Numbered from the stretch's first letter, positions 1-8,768 are shown. The stretch: DNA of 64,000 nucleotides from Pseudomonas sp. S31 (GCF_016648105.1 NZ_JACVVE010000033.1:1-64000), one strand, 5' to 3'. Numbers and translations are program-made. Notes: generated by a model from the sequence alone, not told the origin.

Positions 1-3
1 AAC

Positions 4-46
4 TGTAGGAGCGGGTTTACCCGCGAAGCGCCGCGCGGGCGGCGCT
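4..46. repeat. P. putida-type REP followed by GC-rich stem-loop
   Basis: Positions 5-27 hold the REP core GTAGGAGCGGGTTTACCCGC with a 6-bp stem (GCGGGT/ACCCGC). It runs straight into a second palindrome at 27-46, AGCGCCGC-GCGG-GCGGCGCT (8-bp stem). The second palindrome recurs at 50996-51023. Such elements usually sit at the 3' ends of transcription units in P. putida; whichever gene ends upstream lies outside the window. Confidence 0.8.
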
Positions 47-156
47 CGATCGCATAGACGCTGCAAAGGCCATGGCGAACACCTGCATGCCCCACCACAA
101 CATCAACGACCAACACCCCCTACCCTAACGCCCCAACCTAGCCATCCCCACCCATT

Positions 157-172
157 GCGCACTATAGTGCAC
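157..172. promoter_or_regulatory. Predicted XRE-cupin operator upstream of rhtA-like exporter
   Basis: A perfect 12-bp palindrome GCACTATAGTGC (159-170) lies about 40 bp before the start codon of the first EamA exporter. The same pattern occurs twice in the intergenic region of the XRE-cupin regulator and the second EamA exporter (GCACTATATTGC at 7684-7695, GCAGTATACTGC at 7713-7724). The match in core, length and context suggests one regulator acts on both promoters. This is inference from sequence similarity; no binding has been shown. Confidence 0.6.
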
Positions 173-208
173 AACCCGCACACCCTATCCAGGAACACCA
201 CCCCAAAA

Positions 209-1096
209 ATGAACACCCAGCCCCGCAGCCTGGCCGCCACGCTGTTCCCTATCGGCCTGCTGCTCATCGCCATGACTTCCATTCAATCAGGCGCCTCGTT
301 GGCCAAGAGCATGTTCCCCATCATCGGCGCTCAGGGCACCACCACCTTGCGCCTGATCTTCGCCTCCATTCTCATGCTGCTGATCCTCCGCCCCTGGCGC
401 GCGCGCCTGACTGCCAGGGCGCTGCGCGATATCGTGATCTACGGTATGGCGCTGGGCGGCATGAACTTCCTCTTCTATATGGCTCTGCAAACCGTACCAC
501 TGGGCATCGCCGTGGCCCTCGAATTCACTGGCCCCCTGGCCGTCGCCCTGTTTGGCTCGCGCCGGGCGCTCGACTTCCTGTGGATCGCGCTCGCCGTCAC
601 CGGGCTGGTGTTGCTCATACCCGTCGGCCACGGCGGGCAGTCGCTCGACCTGCAAGGCGCGATCTATGCACTCGGCGCGGGCGTGTGCTGGGCGCTGTAC
701 ATCCTGTTCGGCCAACGCGCCGGCGCCGAACACGGGATCCAGGGTGCAGCGCTGGGGGTGGTGGTCGCGGCCCTGTTCGTGGCTCCCATCGGTATCGTCC
801 ATGCCGGCAGCGCCCTGCTCACCCCGGCCGTGATTCCACTGGCACTCGCCGTGGCCGTGCTGTCCACCGCGCTGCCCTACAGCCTGGAAATGGTCGCACT
901 GACCCGCATGCCCGCACGTACCTTCGGTACCTTGATGAGCATCGAACCTGCCATCGGTGCGCTGTCCGGCCTGATCTTCCTCGGCGAGGTACTGAGCACC
1001 ACCCAGTGGCTGGCAATCGGTGCCATCATCACTGCATCGGTGGGCGCTACACTGGCCATGCGCAAGGACTCCAACCCACCGGTAGCGGCTGACTGA
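209..1096 (+). CDS. rhtA: EamA/RhtA-like amino acid or metabolite exporter
   Basis: A 295-residue inner-membrane protein made of two EamA (DMT superfamily) halves and about ten hydrophobic segments. The N-terminal stretch AMTSIQSGASLAKSMFP closely resembles E. coli RhtA, the threonine/homoserine exporter; actual substrate is not proven here. I chose the ATG at 209 because the longer frame to a TTG at 155 would place the operator palindrome inside the coding region. An AGGA lies 14 bp upstream, so the ribosome site is weak. The palindrome at 157-172 suggests control by the XRE-cupin regulator encoded near 7.1-7.7 kb, which also flanks a second EamA exporter. Confidence 0.85.
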   Translation: MNTQPRSLAATLFPIGLLLIAMTSIQSGASLAKSMFPIIGAQGTTTLRLIFASILMLLILRPWRARLTARALRDIVIYGMALGGMNFLFYMALQTVPLGIAVALEFTGPLAVALFGSRRALDFLWIALAVTGLVLLIPVGHGGQSLDLQGAIYALGAGVCWALYILFGQRAGAEHGIQGAALGVVVAALFVAPIGIVHAGSALLTPAVIPLALAVAVLSTALPYSLEMVALTRMPARTFGTLMSIEPAIGALSGLIFLGEVLSTTQWLAIGAIITASVGATLAMRKDSNPPVAAD

Positions 1097-1289
1097 CATG
1101 AGAAATATTTTCATTTGAGACGGGATTAATCGTTGTAGTCACCCGCCTCGCTGATTAAGCTGTCACAAAATCATAATCTTCACGCTATCTACTATTGGAC
1201 CGAACACGGACGCTGGGGAATTTTCAGGAAGAACCAAAGCGATAACGACAGGGTCAGACAGCTGGTCAGCCCTGCAATTAAGGACAGGA

Positions 1290-1571
1290 ATGAAACGTAT
1301 TCTGCTCATCCTGGCCGTTTTGGCCATTGCTGGATGCGCCGCGACGACCAAGACCGAGGTCAAGAAAGGGAAGAAGGGCCTGCATATCAACTGCTCCGGT
1401 CTCTCTTCATCCTGGGACAAGTGCTACAGCAAGGCGGCTTCCTCCTGCACCTCCCGCGGATACAAGGTCGTGGCACGCTCTGGCGACGCCGACGAAGAGC
1501 CTGGGGACTATCTGTTCGGCATCAATCCAGCCGGATACACCAGCCGCAGCATGATCGTCATCTGCAAATGA
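1290..1571 (+). CDS. Small conserved lipoprotein
   Basis: A 93-residue protein with a lipoprotein signal: positively charged MKR, a hydrophobic core and the lipobox I-A-G-C with Cys16 as the predicted lipidation site. The mature part is basic at first (KTEVKKGKKG) and contains three further cysteines, so a disulfide in the periplasm is possible. A good ribosome site (AAGGA) precedes the ATG by about 8 bases. It stands alone, with an intrinsic terminator just behind. No function is recognised; similar small lipoproteins of unknown role are common in pseudomonads. Confidence 0.8.
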   Translation: MKRILLILAVLAIAGCAATTKTEVKKGKKGLHINCSGLSSSWDKCYSKAASSCTSRGYKVVARSGDADEEPGDYLFGINPAGYTSRSMIVICK

Positions 1572-1573
1572 AC

Positions 1574-1602
1574 AAGGGCAGCCTCCGTGCTGCCCCTTCT
1601 TC
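1574..1602 (+). terminator. Intrinsic terminator of the small lipoprotein gene
   Basis: Stem GGGCAG (1576-1581) and CTGCCC (1590-1595) with an 8-base loop, then a T-rich CTTCTTC tail. It begins 3 bases after the stop codon and lies between convergent genes. Confidence 0.7.
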
Positions 1603-1623
1603 GTTCACAGTGCGACAGCGCTT

Positions 1624-3432
1624 CTACAGGGGCGTCGTACGCGCTTCCAGCCAAGCCAGCGCATCCCCTTCAAGCAAGGGCGCAAGCCGCTCGCGCACCC
1701 TGGCATGGTAAACGTTCAGCCAGTCGCGCTCTTCCTTCGCCAACAGCTCCGGCAACAGGCAACGGGTATCGATCGGGCACAGGGTCAGCGTTTCGAAATG
1801 CAGGAAGTCGCCAAAGGCGCTGCTGCCCGCCTCCCGGTTCACCACCAGGTTCTCGATACGCACGCCCCATTCGCCTGGCCGATAGGTACCCGGCTCGATC
1901 GAGCTGATCATGCCGACCTGCATCGCGGTCTGCGGCGTGGTCGCCGCCTGGTAGGCGATCACCTGTGGGCCTTCGTGTACGTTCAGGAAATACCCGACGC
2001 CGTGCCCGGTCCCGTGGCCGTAGTCGACCAGGTCAGCCCAGATCGGCGCCCGTGCAATGGCATCGAGCAATGGCGAGAGAATCCCACGTGGGTAGGTGGC
2101 CCGCGACAGCGCGATCATGCCCCTGAGCACCCTCGTGCAGTCTTGCTTCTGCTCAAGGCTTGGTTCGCCCACCGGAACCATCCGGGTGATATCGGTGGTA
2201 CCGCCCAGGTACTGGCCGCCAGAGTCGATCAGCAGCAGGCCATTGCCCTCGATCACTGCGTGGGACGCCTGCGTGGCCCGGTAATGAGGCATCGCACCGT
2301 TGCCATTGAATGCGGCAATGGTGGCAAAGCTCAGCGAGACGAAGCCCGGCCGACGTGCTCGCGCGGCACTCAGTTGCTCATCGACGGTAAGTTCGGAGAT
2401 CACCTGCTTGCCTTGCTGCGCTTCGAACCAGGCAAAGAACTCGCATAAAGCCGCTCCGTCCTGCTCCATCGCCTGGCGGATATGGGCCAGATCTTCATCG
2501 CCCTTGCGCGACTTGCTCAGCGTGGTCGGGTTCAGCCCTTCGACCAGTTCAACCCCGGCATCCAGGCCCTGCAGCAAGCCACAGGTGACCCGCGCCGGGT
2601 CGATCAGCAAGCGGCTGTTGGGGGCCAGCGCGGCCAGCCCCTGGTAAGCCTGGGAGTAGTCACGCAGTTCGATCCCGTCGGCTTCCAGCACCTGACGCAG
2701 AGGCTCATCGAGCTTCTCGGCAGCAACGAACAGGGTCGCCTGAGTCTGGCTTATCAGCGCGAAAGCGACGAACACCGGGTTGTAGGACACATCGCTACCG
2801 CGCAGGTTGAACAACCAGGCGATGTCATCCAGCGTCGCGATAAAGTGCCAATCCGCACCTTTGTGCCGCAGGCTCTCACGCAATTGCGCAAGTTTCTCGA
2901 CGCGGCTCACTGTGGCATGCGGTGGCAAGTGTTGATAGACAGGGTTGGCTGGCAGTACCGGGCGCCCCTCCCAGATACCCTCGAGCAGGTCGCGATCGGT
3001 CCGCAGCGTCGCAGCGCGCGCCTTCAGGCGGTCTTCCAACTGGCGCGCCGAAGCCAGGGCCATGACCGCGCCATCCACTGCCACGGTGCCATTGTGCCGA
3101 ACGTTGTCACCCAGCCATTCCAGCGCGCCAGGCTTGCCCGGCAGCAACTTCATCAGGTCGATCCCGCTCCCCGCCAGCTCTTTTTCAGCTTGCGCCCAGT
3201 AGCGGCTGTCCACCCACACGCCGGCAAAGTCCGCCGTTACCACCAAGGTACCCACCGATCCGTGGAAGCCGGACAACCAGCGACGCCCCTGCCAGTAGCC
3301 TGGCAGGTACTCGGACAGATGTGGGTCGGCCGAAGGGACCAGCAGGGCATCGACACCCTCTCGGGCCATGACTGCGCGCACGCGCGCCAGGCGCTCCGGC
3401 ACGCTCTGCTTGATGGTGGTCTGAACGTTCAT
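1624..3432 (-). CDS. Aminopeptidase P family protein (Xaa-Pro aminopeptidase)
   Basis: A 602-residue cytoplasmic metallopeptidase of the M24B family, the three-domain form (two creatinase-N-like domains, then the pita-bread catalytic domain). It would remove an N-terminal residue preceding proline. Catalytic-domain metal ligands are visible between about residues 400 and 530: the two Asp of LLIDSGGQYLGGTTDITR, the His of GHGTGHGVGYFLNVHEGP and the Glu residues of SSIEPGTYRPGEWGVRIE. The start at 3432 is set by AGGAG about 6 bases upstream and by homology beginning at the MNVQTTIKQ segment; an in-frame extension to 3600 has no support. It is divergent from the DUF3182 gene. Confidence 0.93.
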   Translation of the reverse strand: MNVQTTIKQSVPERLARVRAVMAREGVDALLVPSADPHLSEYLPGYWQGRRWLSGFHGSVGTLVVTADFAGVWVDSRYWAQAEKELAGSGIDLMKLLPGKPGALEWLGDNVRHNGTVAVDGAVMALASARQLEDRLKARAATLRTDRDLLEGIWEGRPVLPANPVYQHLPPHATVSRVEKLAQLRESLRHKGADWHFIATLDDIAWLFNLRGSDVSYNPVFVAFALISQTQATLFVAAEKLDEPLRQVLEADGIELRDYSQAYQGLAALAPNSRLLIDPARVTCGLLQGLDAGVELVEGLNPTTLSKSRKGDEDLAHIRQAMEQDGAALCEFFAWFEAQQGKQVISELTVDEQLSAARARRPGFVSLSFATIAAFNGNGAMPHYRATQASHAVIEGNGLLLIDSGGQYLGGTTDITRMVPVGEPSLEQKQDCTRVLRGMIALSRATYPRGILSPLLDAIARAPIWADLVDYGHGTGHGVGYFLNVHEGPQVIAYQAATTPQTAMQVGMISSIEPGTYRPGEWGVRIENLVVNREAGSSAFGDFLHFETLTLCPIDTRCLLPELLAKEERDWLNVYHARVRERLAPLLEGDALAWLEARTTPL

Positions 3433-3599
3433 GCGCACTCCTGCGGCCACTGCGGGGTTGATTCTGGACCTCAGATAATGGAGCAGCCTTCCGTCCCCTG
3501 CAATCTCGCTACCCATCACCCCTGTCGAACGCCGCGCAGCGCTGAACTTCCTCCCCAACTCGGGCCTCAGAAACAGTACGCACACCTGGAGGCCTCGCA

Positions 3600-4712
3600 A
3601 TGCCTCGATCCAACGAAGCCAAACGCGCTGTGGTGCTGCTCGACACCCGTGAGCACAGCCCCGACCACGAACGTGCCACTCAGCTCAAGCTGGCAGAGGG
3701 CCTGGCAGGCTTGCTCGGCTGCCCATACGTGGAGCCAGCAAGGCCTGCAACGGCCGCCGACCGTTTCTACTACCTGGCGACACAGACACTGATCGACCCG
3801 CAACGCTACGTGCCCTTGGGCATCCGCAGCGAGCAGGATCTGTTCGGCGGCCTGGTGGGCCAGCCGTACATGGCCACCAAGGCGATTTCCCATCCACGCC
3901 TGGCCGATGGCATCTTTCCACCCGGCTGGACCGACGATTTCGCCCGCCTGGCAAGCAGTGCCCTGCTCAAGGGCTACTCCGTTTTCAGCAAGGAAGATGC
4001 CCGTGAGGCTGCACGACTGCTACTCGCCGAGGGCGCACTGCGGGTCAAGCCGGTACGCGCCAGCGCCGGTCGTGGCCAGCATGTGATCGAACGGCTGGAT
4101 GAGCTGGAGCCCTTGCTCTGCGCCATGGACGAACAGGAACTGCTGACCTGGGGCCTGGTACTCGAGGAGAACCTCGTCAATGTCGAGACCCTCAGTGTCG
4201 GCCAGGTCCGCGTCGCCGGCATCATTTGCAGTTACTACGGCACCCAACAATTGACCCAGGATCACCAAGGCAGCGAAGTCTACGGCGGCTCCAACCTGCT
4301 GGTGGTACGTGGCGACTATCAGGCATTGTTGCAACTGCCCCTGGAGGATCACCTGCGCCTGGCCATCACCCAGGCACTCACCTACGAAGAGGCCGCACAG
4401 CGCTGGCTGCCCGGTTTCATCGCCTCCCGGCGCAACTACGACATCGCCCGTGGCACCGACGCCCGCGGCCACCTGCGCAGTGGCGTGCTCGAGCAATCCT
4501 GGCGCCCAGGTGGCGCCAGCACCGCAGAACTATTGGCGCTGCAGGCGTTCGCCAACGACGCGGCGCTGCAACGCGTGCGGGCCTCTTCGCACGAAGTGTT
4601 CGGCCAGCCCGACCTCCCCACCGACGCAATCCTTTTCTACCAAGGACAAGACAGTGAACTCGGACAATTCAGCAAATTTGCGCAGATCCGTGAACATGGC
4701 CATTCAGAGTGA
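3600..4712 (+). CDS. DUF3182 family protein, possible ATP-grasp-like enzyme
   Basis: A 370-residue soluble protein I recognise as DUF3182, a family seen in Pseudomonas and related proteobacteria with no assigned reaction. GAL-RVKPVRASAGRGQHVIE around residues 145-160 and LVLEENL near residue 185 are reminiscent of ATP-grasp nucleotide-binding segments, so a ligase is possible, but this is only a visual resemblance. The start is supported by GGAGG 8 bases upstream. Its last 17 bases overlap the start of the alpha/beta hydrolase gene, implying a two-gene operon with coupled translation. Confidence 0.8.
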   Translation: MPRSNEAKRAVVLLDTREHSPDHERATQLKLAEGLAGLLGCPYVEPARPATAADRFYYLATQTLIDPQRYVPLGIRSEQDLFGGLVGQPYMATKAISHPRLADGIFPPGWTDDFARLASSALLKGYSVFSKEDAREAARLLLAEGALRVKPVRASAGRGQHVIERLDELEPLLCAMDEQELLTWGLVLEENLVNVETLSVGQVRVAGIICSYYGTQQLTQDHQGSEVYGGSNLLVVRGDYQALLQLPLEDHLRLAITQALTYEEAAQRWLPGFIASRRNYDIARGTDARGHLRSGVLEQSWRPGGASTAELLALQAFANDAALQRVRASSHEVFGQPDLPTDAILFYQGQDSELGQFSKFAQIREHGHSE

Positions 4713-5466
4713 AACGGTCGAGTTGCAGGTCGACAACGACACCATCGTCGGCACCCTGGTCAGCCCAGGCAGCAAGATGCCCGGCATCCTCTTCGTTCAT
4801 GGCTGGGGCGGCAGCCAGCAACGCGACCTGGCGCGCGCACGACAGATCACCGGCCTTGGCTGCGTGTGCATGACCTTCGACCTGCGCGGCCATGAAAAGA
4901 CCGAGAGCCAACGGCTGACCGTAACCCGTGAACAGAACCTCAAGGACCTGCTGGCCGCCTACGATCGCCTGGCCAGCCACGCTGCCGTCGACAGCAGCGC
5001 GATCGCCTTGATCGGCAGCAGCTACGGTGGCTACCTGGCGACCCTGCTGACCCAACTGCGGCCGGTGAAATGGCTGGCCCTGCGCGTGCCCGCGATGTAT
5101 TGGGACGATGAGTGGGATACGCCCAAGCAGACCCTCGACCGACAGCGCCTCAATGCGTATCGCCAACGCGCCCTGGGCCCTGCCGACAACCGCGCCTTGG
5201 GCGCCTGCGCCGAATTCGACGGTGATGTCCTGCTGGTCGAATCGGAGCAGGACGACTATGTACCGCACAATACCCTGATGAGCTACCGCTCGGCGTTCGT
5301 CAATGCCCATTCGCTGACCCACCGCATCCTCGACGGCGCCGACCATGCGCTGTCCAGCGAGGAAAGCCAGAAGGCCTACAGCTCGATCCTGGCCGCATGG
5401 ATCAATGAGATGGTGGTGGGCGCACGCCTGGACCGCTATCCGCATTACGCACCCTGGTATGCCTGA
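4696..5466 (+). CDS. Alpha/beta hydrolase
   Basis: A 256-residue serine hydrolase. The oxyanion region is FVHGWGGSQQ (33-42), the nucleophile elbow is GSSYGG with Ser109, a likely acid lies in SEQDDYVP and the catalytic His in GADHALS near the C-terminus. No signal peptide is evident, so it is probably cytoplasmic. It overlaps the upstream DUF3182 gene by 17 bp; the two proteins probably act on the same unknown substrate. Dienelactone-hydrolase or acyl-peptidase-like chemistry are both possible. Confidence 0.87.
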   Translation: MAIQSETVELQVDNDTIVGTLVSPGSKMPGILFVHGWGGSQQRDLARARQITGLGCVCMTFDLRGHEKTESQRLTVTREQNLKDLLAAYDRLASHAAVDSSAIALIGSSYGGYLATLLTQLRPVKWLALRVPAMYWDDEWDTPKQTLDRQRLNAYRQRALGPADNRALGACAEFDGDVLLVESEQDDYVPHNTLMSYRSAFVNAHSLTHRILDGADHALSSEESQKAYSSILAAWINEMVVGARLDRYPHYAPWYA

Positions 5467-5474
5467 GCTCGGGG

Positions 5475-6458
5475 TCAGCCAGCTGCAGCCGCGATACGCT
5501 GTCGGTAGCCACTGGGGGTGACGCCGGTGACACGCTGGAACACCTTGCGAAAGGCGCTCGGGTCCTGATAGCCCACGCCCCAGGCGATCTGATCGACGGT
5601 CCGCCGGGTGAACTCGAGCATCCGGCAGGCACGCCCCACCCGTACCTGCTGGCAATACTCGGTAGGCTTGAGGCCGGTGGCCGTGCGAAAACGCCGCAGG
5701 AACGTCCGCGGCTCCAGCCCGGCGCACGCCGCCATGCCCTCCAGGTCAGCCTGCTCCGCACCAGTGGCCTGCAACCAGTGCTGCACTTTCAGCACCGCCT
5801 CGTCGCCATGATCCAGGCGAGGGTTGAACAACGCGCCTGGCAACGGTGCAGAGATCGGTTCGACCGACATGTAGCGAGCGGTCTCCCACGCCACCGAGGC
5901 CCCCAGGTAACGCTCCAGCAGGCGCAACCCCAGTTCGGTCCAGGCCATCAGGCCTGCGGACGTCATGAGGTCGCCCTCGTCGAGCAATGGCCGGTTGGCT
6001 TCCACTCGTACCTTGGGGTAACGCTCGGCGAGCGTTTGTGCATAGTTCCAGTGGGTACTGGCCGAACGGCCGTCGAGCAGCCCGCTGGCAGCGATGAAGA
6101 ACACGCCGATGCACACCGAGGCCAGCACGGTGCCTTGGGCATGCCACTGGCGCAGCGGCGCACAGTGGCGCTCGAGTAGCTCGGGCGCGGGCATCGACTC
6201 CAGGCTCGGCGGCACGATCAGTACGCGCAGGTTCTGCGGCGATACCTCATGACCTTCGACGGGCTGCAACTGCCCGGTCTCGTCGACCTGCCATTGGCTG
6301 ACCCGCACACACGGCCGATCGACAGCGCCGAGCTCGTGGGCAACACGGTTGGCCACCGCGAACAGGTCGACCAGGCCATGCACCGCCGCGCGCTGCGCGC
6401 CGGGATAGAGCAACAGGCCGATCTCCAGGCTGCCAAGGCTGTCAGTTTTTGCCGTCAT
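5475..6458 (-). CDS. GlxA family transcriptional regulator (DJ-1/PfpI + AraC HTH)
   Basis: A 327-residue regulator. Residues 10-190 form a DJ-1/PfpI amidase-like sensor domain that keeps a Cys in the nucleophile-elbow position (Cys116 in ASVCIGVFF); about residues 230-320 carry the two AraC helix-turn-helix motifs (MAACAGLEPRTFLRRFR and WGVGYQDPSAFRKVF). The start is the ATG giving MTAKTDSLGS; a longer frame begins 12 codons upstream without extra homology. It is divergent from the cysteine hydrolase gene 81 bp away, the usual arrangement for this regulator with its target. Confidence 0.92.
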   Translation of the reverse strand: MTAKTDSLGSLEIGLLLYPGAQRAAVHGLVDLFAVANRVAHELGAVDRPCVRVSQWQVDETGQLQPVEGHEVSPQNLRVLIVPPSLESMPAPELLERHCAPLRQWHAQGTVLASVCIGVFFIAASGLLDGRSASTHWNYAQTLAERYPKVRVEANRPLLDEGDLMTSAGLMAWTELGLRLLERYLGASVAWETARYMSVEPISAPLPGALFNPRLDHGDEAVLKVQHWLQATGAEQADLEGMAACAGLEPRTFLRRFRTATGLKPTEYCQQVRVGRACRMLEFTRRTVDQIAWGVGYQDPSAFRKVFQRVTGVTPSGYRQRIAAAAG

Positions 6459-6539
6459 TGTGTCGTTCGCGCCAATCCCCAGATCGATGTACACAGCCTA
6501 TAACTATCGTCATCCACCGACTACTGCCCAGGAGGCAGC

Positions 6540-7088
6540 ATGAGCAAGCAGGCCCTGATCCTCATCGACATCCAGAACGATTACTTCCCCGGCGGCAAAT
6601 GGACCCTCGACGGTGCCGACCTGGCCGCCGACAACGCCGCCCGTCTGCTGGCGGCAGCACGCCAGCGCGGCGATCTGGTGGTACATGTGCGCCACGAGTT
6701 CGAGAGCGCCGATGCGCCGTTCTTCGCCCCCGCTAGCCAGGGCGCGGCGATCCACCCCAAGGTTGCACCGCAGGGCGGTGAACCGGTGGTGCTCAAGCAC
6801 AAGGTCAACGCGTTCTTGGGTACCGACCTGAAGAGCACGCTGGACCAGCATGGCATCGGCGCGCTGACCATCGCCGGCAGCATGAGCCACATGTGCATCG
6901 ACGCGGCGACCCGCGCCGCTGCCGACTTCGGCTATGACGTGACCGTGGCCCATGATGCCTGCGCCACCTTGCCGCTGGACTTCGATGGCAAGCAGGTACC
7001 GGCGGCCCATGTGCATGACTCGGCAATGGCGGCGTTGGCGTTTGCCTATGCCAAAGTTGTCAGGACCGATGAATTGCTCGAGGGTTGA
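6540..7088 (+). CDS. Isochorismatase-family cysteine hydrolase
   Basis: A 182-residue cytoplasmic hydrolase with the family triad Asp10 (LIDIQNDYF), Lys86 (VVLKHKVNAF) and Cys119 (GSMSHMCIDAATR). Members cleave amides such as nicotinamide, pyrazinamide or ureido compounds, or vinyl ethers; the exact substrate cannot be read from sequence. A strong AGGAGG ribosome site lies 7 bases upstream. The divergent GlxA-type regulator probably controls it, consistent with a small nitrogen-compound hydrolysis function. Confidence 0.9.
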   Translation: MSKQALILIDIQNDYFPGGKWTLDGADLAADNAARLLAAARQRGDLVVHVRHEFESADAPFFAPASQGAAIHPKVAPQGGEPVVLKHKVNAFLGTDLKSTLDQHGIGALTIAGSMSHMCIDAATRAAADFGYDVTVAHDACATLPLDFDGKQVPAAHVHDSAMAALAFAYAKVVRTDELLEG

Positions 7089-7123
7089 GTTCTGCGCAGC
7101 TACGATGCGGCCGATGAATACGC

Positions 7124-7687
7124 TCAGATCACTACATTGCGCACGAAGCGCACGGCCACGGCGCCGTCGTTGCGATAGGCATACCGGCAATTGCTGGGAA
7201 ACACATGAAACTGCCGGGCCTGCAGGCACTGCTCGACGCCTTCGATGATCAGCGTCAGTTGCCCTTCGGCCACGTAGATCTGCTCGCTCCAGCCTTCGGC
7301 GTCGGCTTCGCTGGTGTACAGCTCGCCCGGCGCCAGGGTCCACTCCCAGATCTCCACCTCGCGCCGGGCGGTGCTGCTGGCCAGCAGCACCGCCTTGCTC
7401 TGTGGCAGCTCGCCAGCCCAGGCCAGTTCGTCGATACGGCTGGGGTCACGCAGGTCCGGGGCCTGGATCAAGGTGCTGAACGCCACCTCGAGGGCTTCGG
7501 CGATCAGGTCGAGGGTGGTCAGGCTGACGTTCTTTTCCCCCGCCTCGATCGCCACCAGCATCCGCCGACTCACCCCGGACCGCTCGGCCAGAGCGCTCTG
7601 GCTCATGCCTGCCGCATTGCGCAGGCTGCGGACATTGAGGCTGACGTGCTGCAGCACCGACGCGCGGTGCGTAGAATCTTTGTGCAC
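7124..7687 (-). CDS. XRE family regulator with C-terminal cupin domain
   Basis: About 187 residues: an XRE helix-turn-helix (LRNAAGMSQSALAERSGVSR, then EAGEKNVSLTTLDLIAEAL) and a cupin domain (about 110-185) containing EGWSEQIYVAEGQLTLIIEG. The cupin normally binds a small ligand that relieves repression. I prefer the GTG at 7687 (VHKDSTHRASVLQHV); an in-frame GTG at 7699 is an alternative. Either way operator GCACTATATTGC overlaps the translation start, arguing for autoregulation. The gene is divergent from an EamA exporter, its probable target, and the same operator precedes another exporter at 209. Confidence 0.9.
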   Translation of the reverse strand: MHKDSTHRASVLQHVSLNVRSLRNAAGMSQSALAERSGVSRRMLVAIEAGEKNVSLTTLDLIAEALEVAFSTLIQAPDLRDPSRIDELAWAGELPQSKAVLLASSTARREVEIWEWTLAPGELYTSEADAEGWSEQIYVAEGQLTLIIEGVEQCLQARQFHVFPSNCRYAYRNDGAVAVRFVRNVVI

Positions 7688-7699
7688 TATATTGCTCAC
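7682..7699. promoter_or_regulatory. Predicted XRE-cupin operator, proximal copy
   Basis: GTGCACTATATTGCTCAC with imperfect palindromic core GCACTATATTGC (7684-7695). It overlaps the start of the regulator gene, placing it for autorepression. Its centre is 29 bp from the centre of the next copy. Confidence 0.6.
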
Positions 7700-7710
7700 T
7701 TATGCAGGTT

Positions 7711-7728
7711 GCGCAGTATACTGCCCAC
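7711..7728. promoter_or_regulatory. Predicted XRE-cupin operator, distal copy
   Basis: GCGCAGTATACTGCCCAC with a perfect 12-bp palindromic core GCAGTATACTGC (7713-7724), 48 bp before the exporter start codon. The internal TATACT could also be the exporter's -10 element, so binding would block RNA polymerase. Confidence 0.6.
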
Positions 7729-7771
7729 TTTTGCGGCGATTGTGCGCCGCCCCCTCCGAGTGTGCAAGACC

Positions 7772-8722
7772 ATGAACCCGCTGACCTGCCAACCACACCC
7801 CGCCGTCACCTTCCGCCTGAGCAAGGCCGAAATGGTACTGGTGTTCATTACCATGCTCTGGGGCGGTACCTTCCTGCTGGTACATAACGTCATGACCGTG
7901 AGCGGCCCGATGTTCTTCGTCGGCCTGCGCTTCGCAGCGGCAGCGTTGTTCGTTGGCCTGGTGTCGGCGCGGTCGCTGGCCGGGCTCACCCTCACCGAGC
8001 TGAAGGCCGGCGTGCTGATCGGCACCTCGATCATGCTCGGCTACGGCTTGCAGACCATGGGCCTGCAAACCATCAGCAGCAGCCAGTCGGCGTTCATCAC
8101 CGCGCTGTACGTGCCGTTCGTGCCGCTGTTGCAATGGCTGGTGCTGGGCCGTCGCCCGGGGCTGATGCCCAGCATCGGCATCTGCCTGGCGTTCGTCGGG
8201 CTGATGCTGCTGGCCGGGCCCGAAGGGGGTGCCTTGCACTTCAGCGAAGGGGAAGTGGTAACGCTGGTGAGCGCCGTTGCCATCGCCGCCGAGATCATCC
8301 TGATCAGCCGCTATGCCGGCCAGGTCGACGTGCGCCGAGTCACCGTGGTGCAACTGGCCACCGCCTCGTTGCTGGCGTTCCTGATGATCGTGCCGACCCA
8401 GGAACGGCTGCCCGACTTCTCCTGGTTGCTGCTGCTCAGCGCACTGGGCTTGGGCGCCATGAGCGCGGTGATCCAGGTGGCGATGAACTGGGCGCAGAAG
8501 TCCGTCTCGCCTACGCGTGCCACGCTGATCTATGCTGGCGAACCTGTATGGGCCGGCATCGTCGGGCGCATCGCCGGTGAGCGCCTGCCGGGGGTGGCCC
8601 TGCTGGGCGGGTTGCTGATCGTGGTGGCCGTGGTGGTCAGTGAATTGAAGTGGCGTCGCAGCACCGACGAAGACGAAACGCACGAAACACAACTCGAAGG
8701 TGAACGTCACAACGGCCTGTGA
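7772..8722 (+). CDS. EamA family (DMT) transporter
   Basis: A 316-residue inner-membrane protein with two EamA repeats and about ten membrane segments (first WGGTFLLVHNVM region, last LLGGLLIVVAVVVSEL). Its substrate is unknown. The start is the ATG at 7772; an open extension upstream would run through the regulator's promoter and is rejected. The divergent XRE-cupin regulator and two operator copies in the 84-bp gap strongly suggest ligand-induced expression. It is a distant paralogue of the exporter at 209-1096, in the same predicted regulon. Confidence 0.9.
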   Translation: MNPLTCQPHPAVTFRLSKAEMVLVFITMLWGGTFLLVHNVMTVSGPMFFVGLRFAAAALFVGLVSARSLAGLTLTELKAGVLIGTSIMLGYGLQTMGLQTISSSQSAFITALYVPFVPLLQWLVLGRRPGLMPSIGICLAFVGLMLLAGPEGGALHFSEGEVVTLVSAVAIAAEIILISRYAGQVDVRRVTVVQLATASLLAFLMIVPTQERLPDFSWLLLLSALGLGAMSAVIQVAMNWAQKSVSPTRATLIYAGEPVWAGIVGRIAGERLPGVALLGGLLIVVAVVVSELKWRRSTDEDETHETQLEGERHNGL

Positions 8723-8768
8723 ACCTTCTGCCAGCGGCTATGCTCTGTAAAAAACTGTTATAAAAAAA

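Noticed and set aside
155..208. TTG-initiated extension of the first exporter
   Set aside because: It would place the operator palindrome inside the coding region and lies outside RhtA homology.
1097..1120. Fur-box-like AT-rich near-palindrome TGAGAAATATTTTCA
   Set aside because: Too few matches to the 19-bp Fur consensus, located after a gene rather than before an iron gene.
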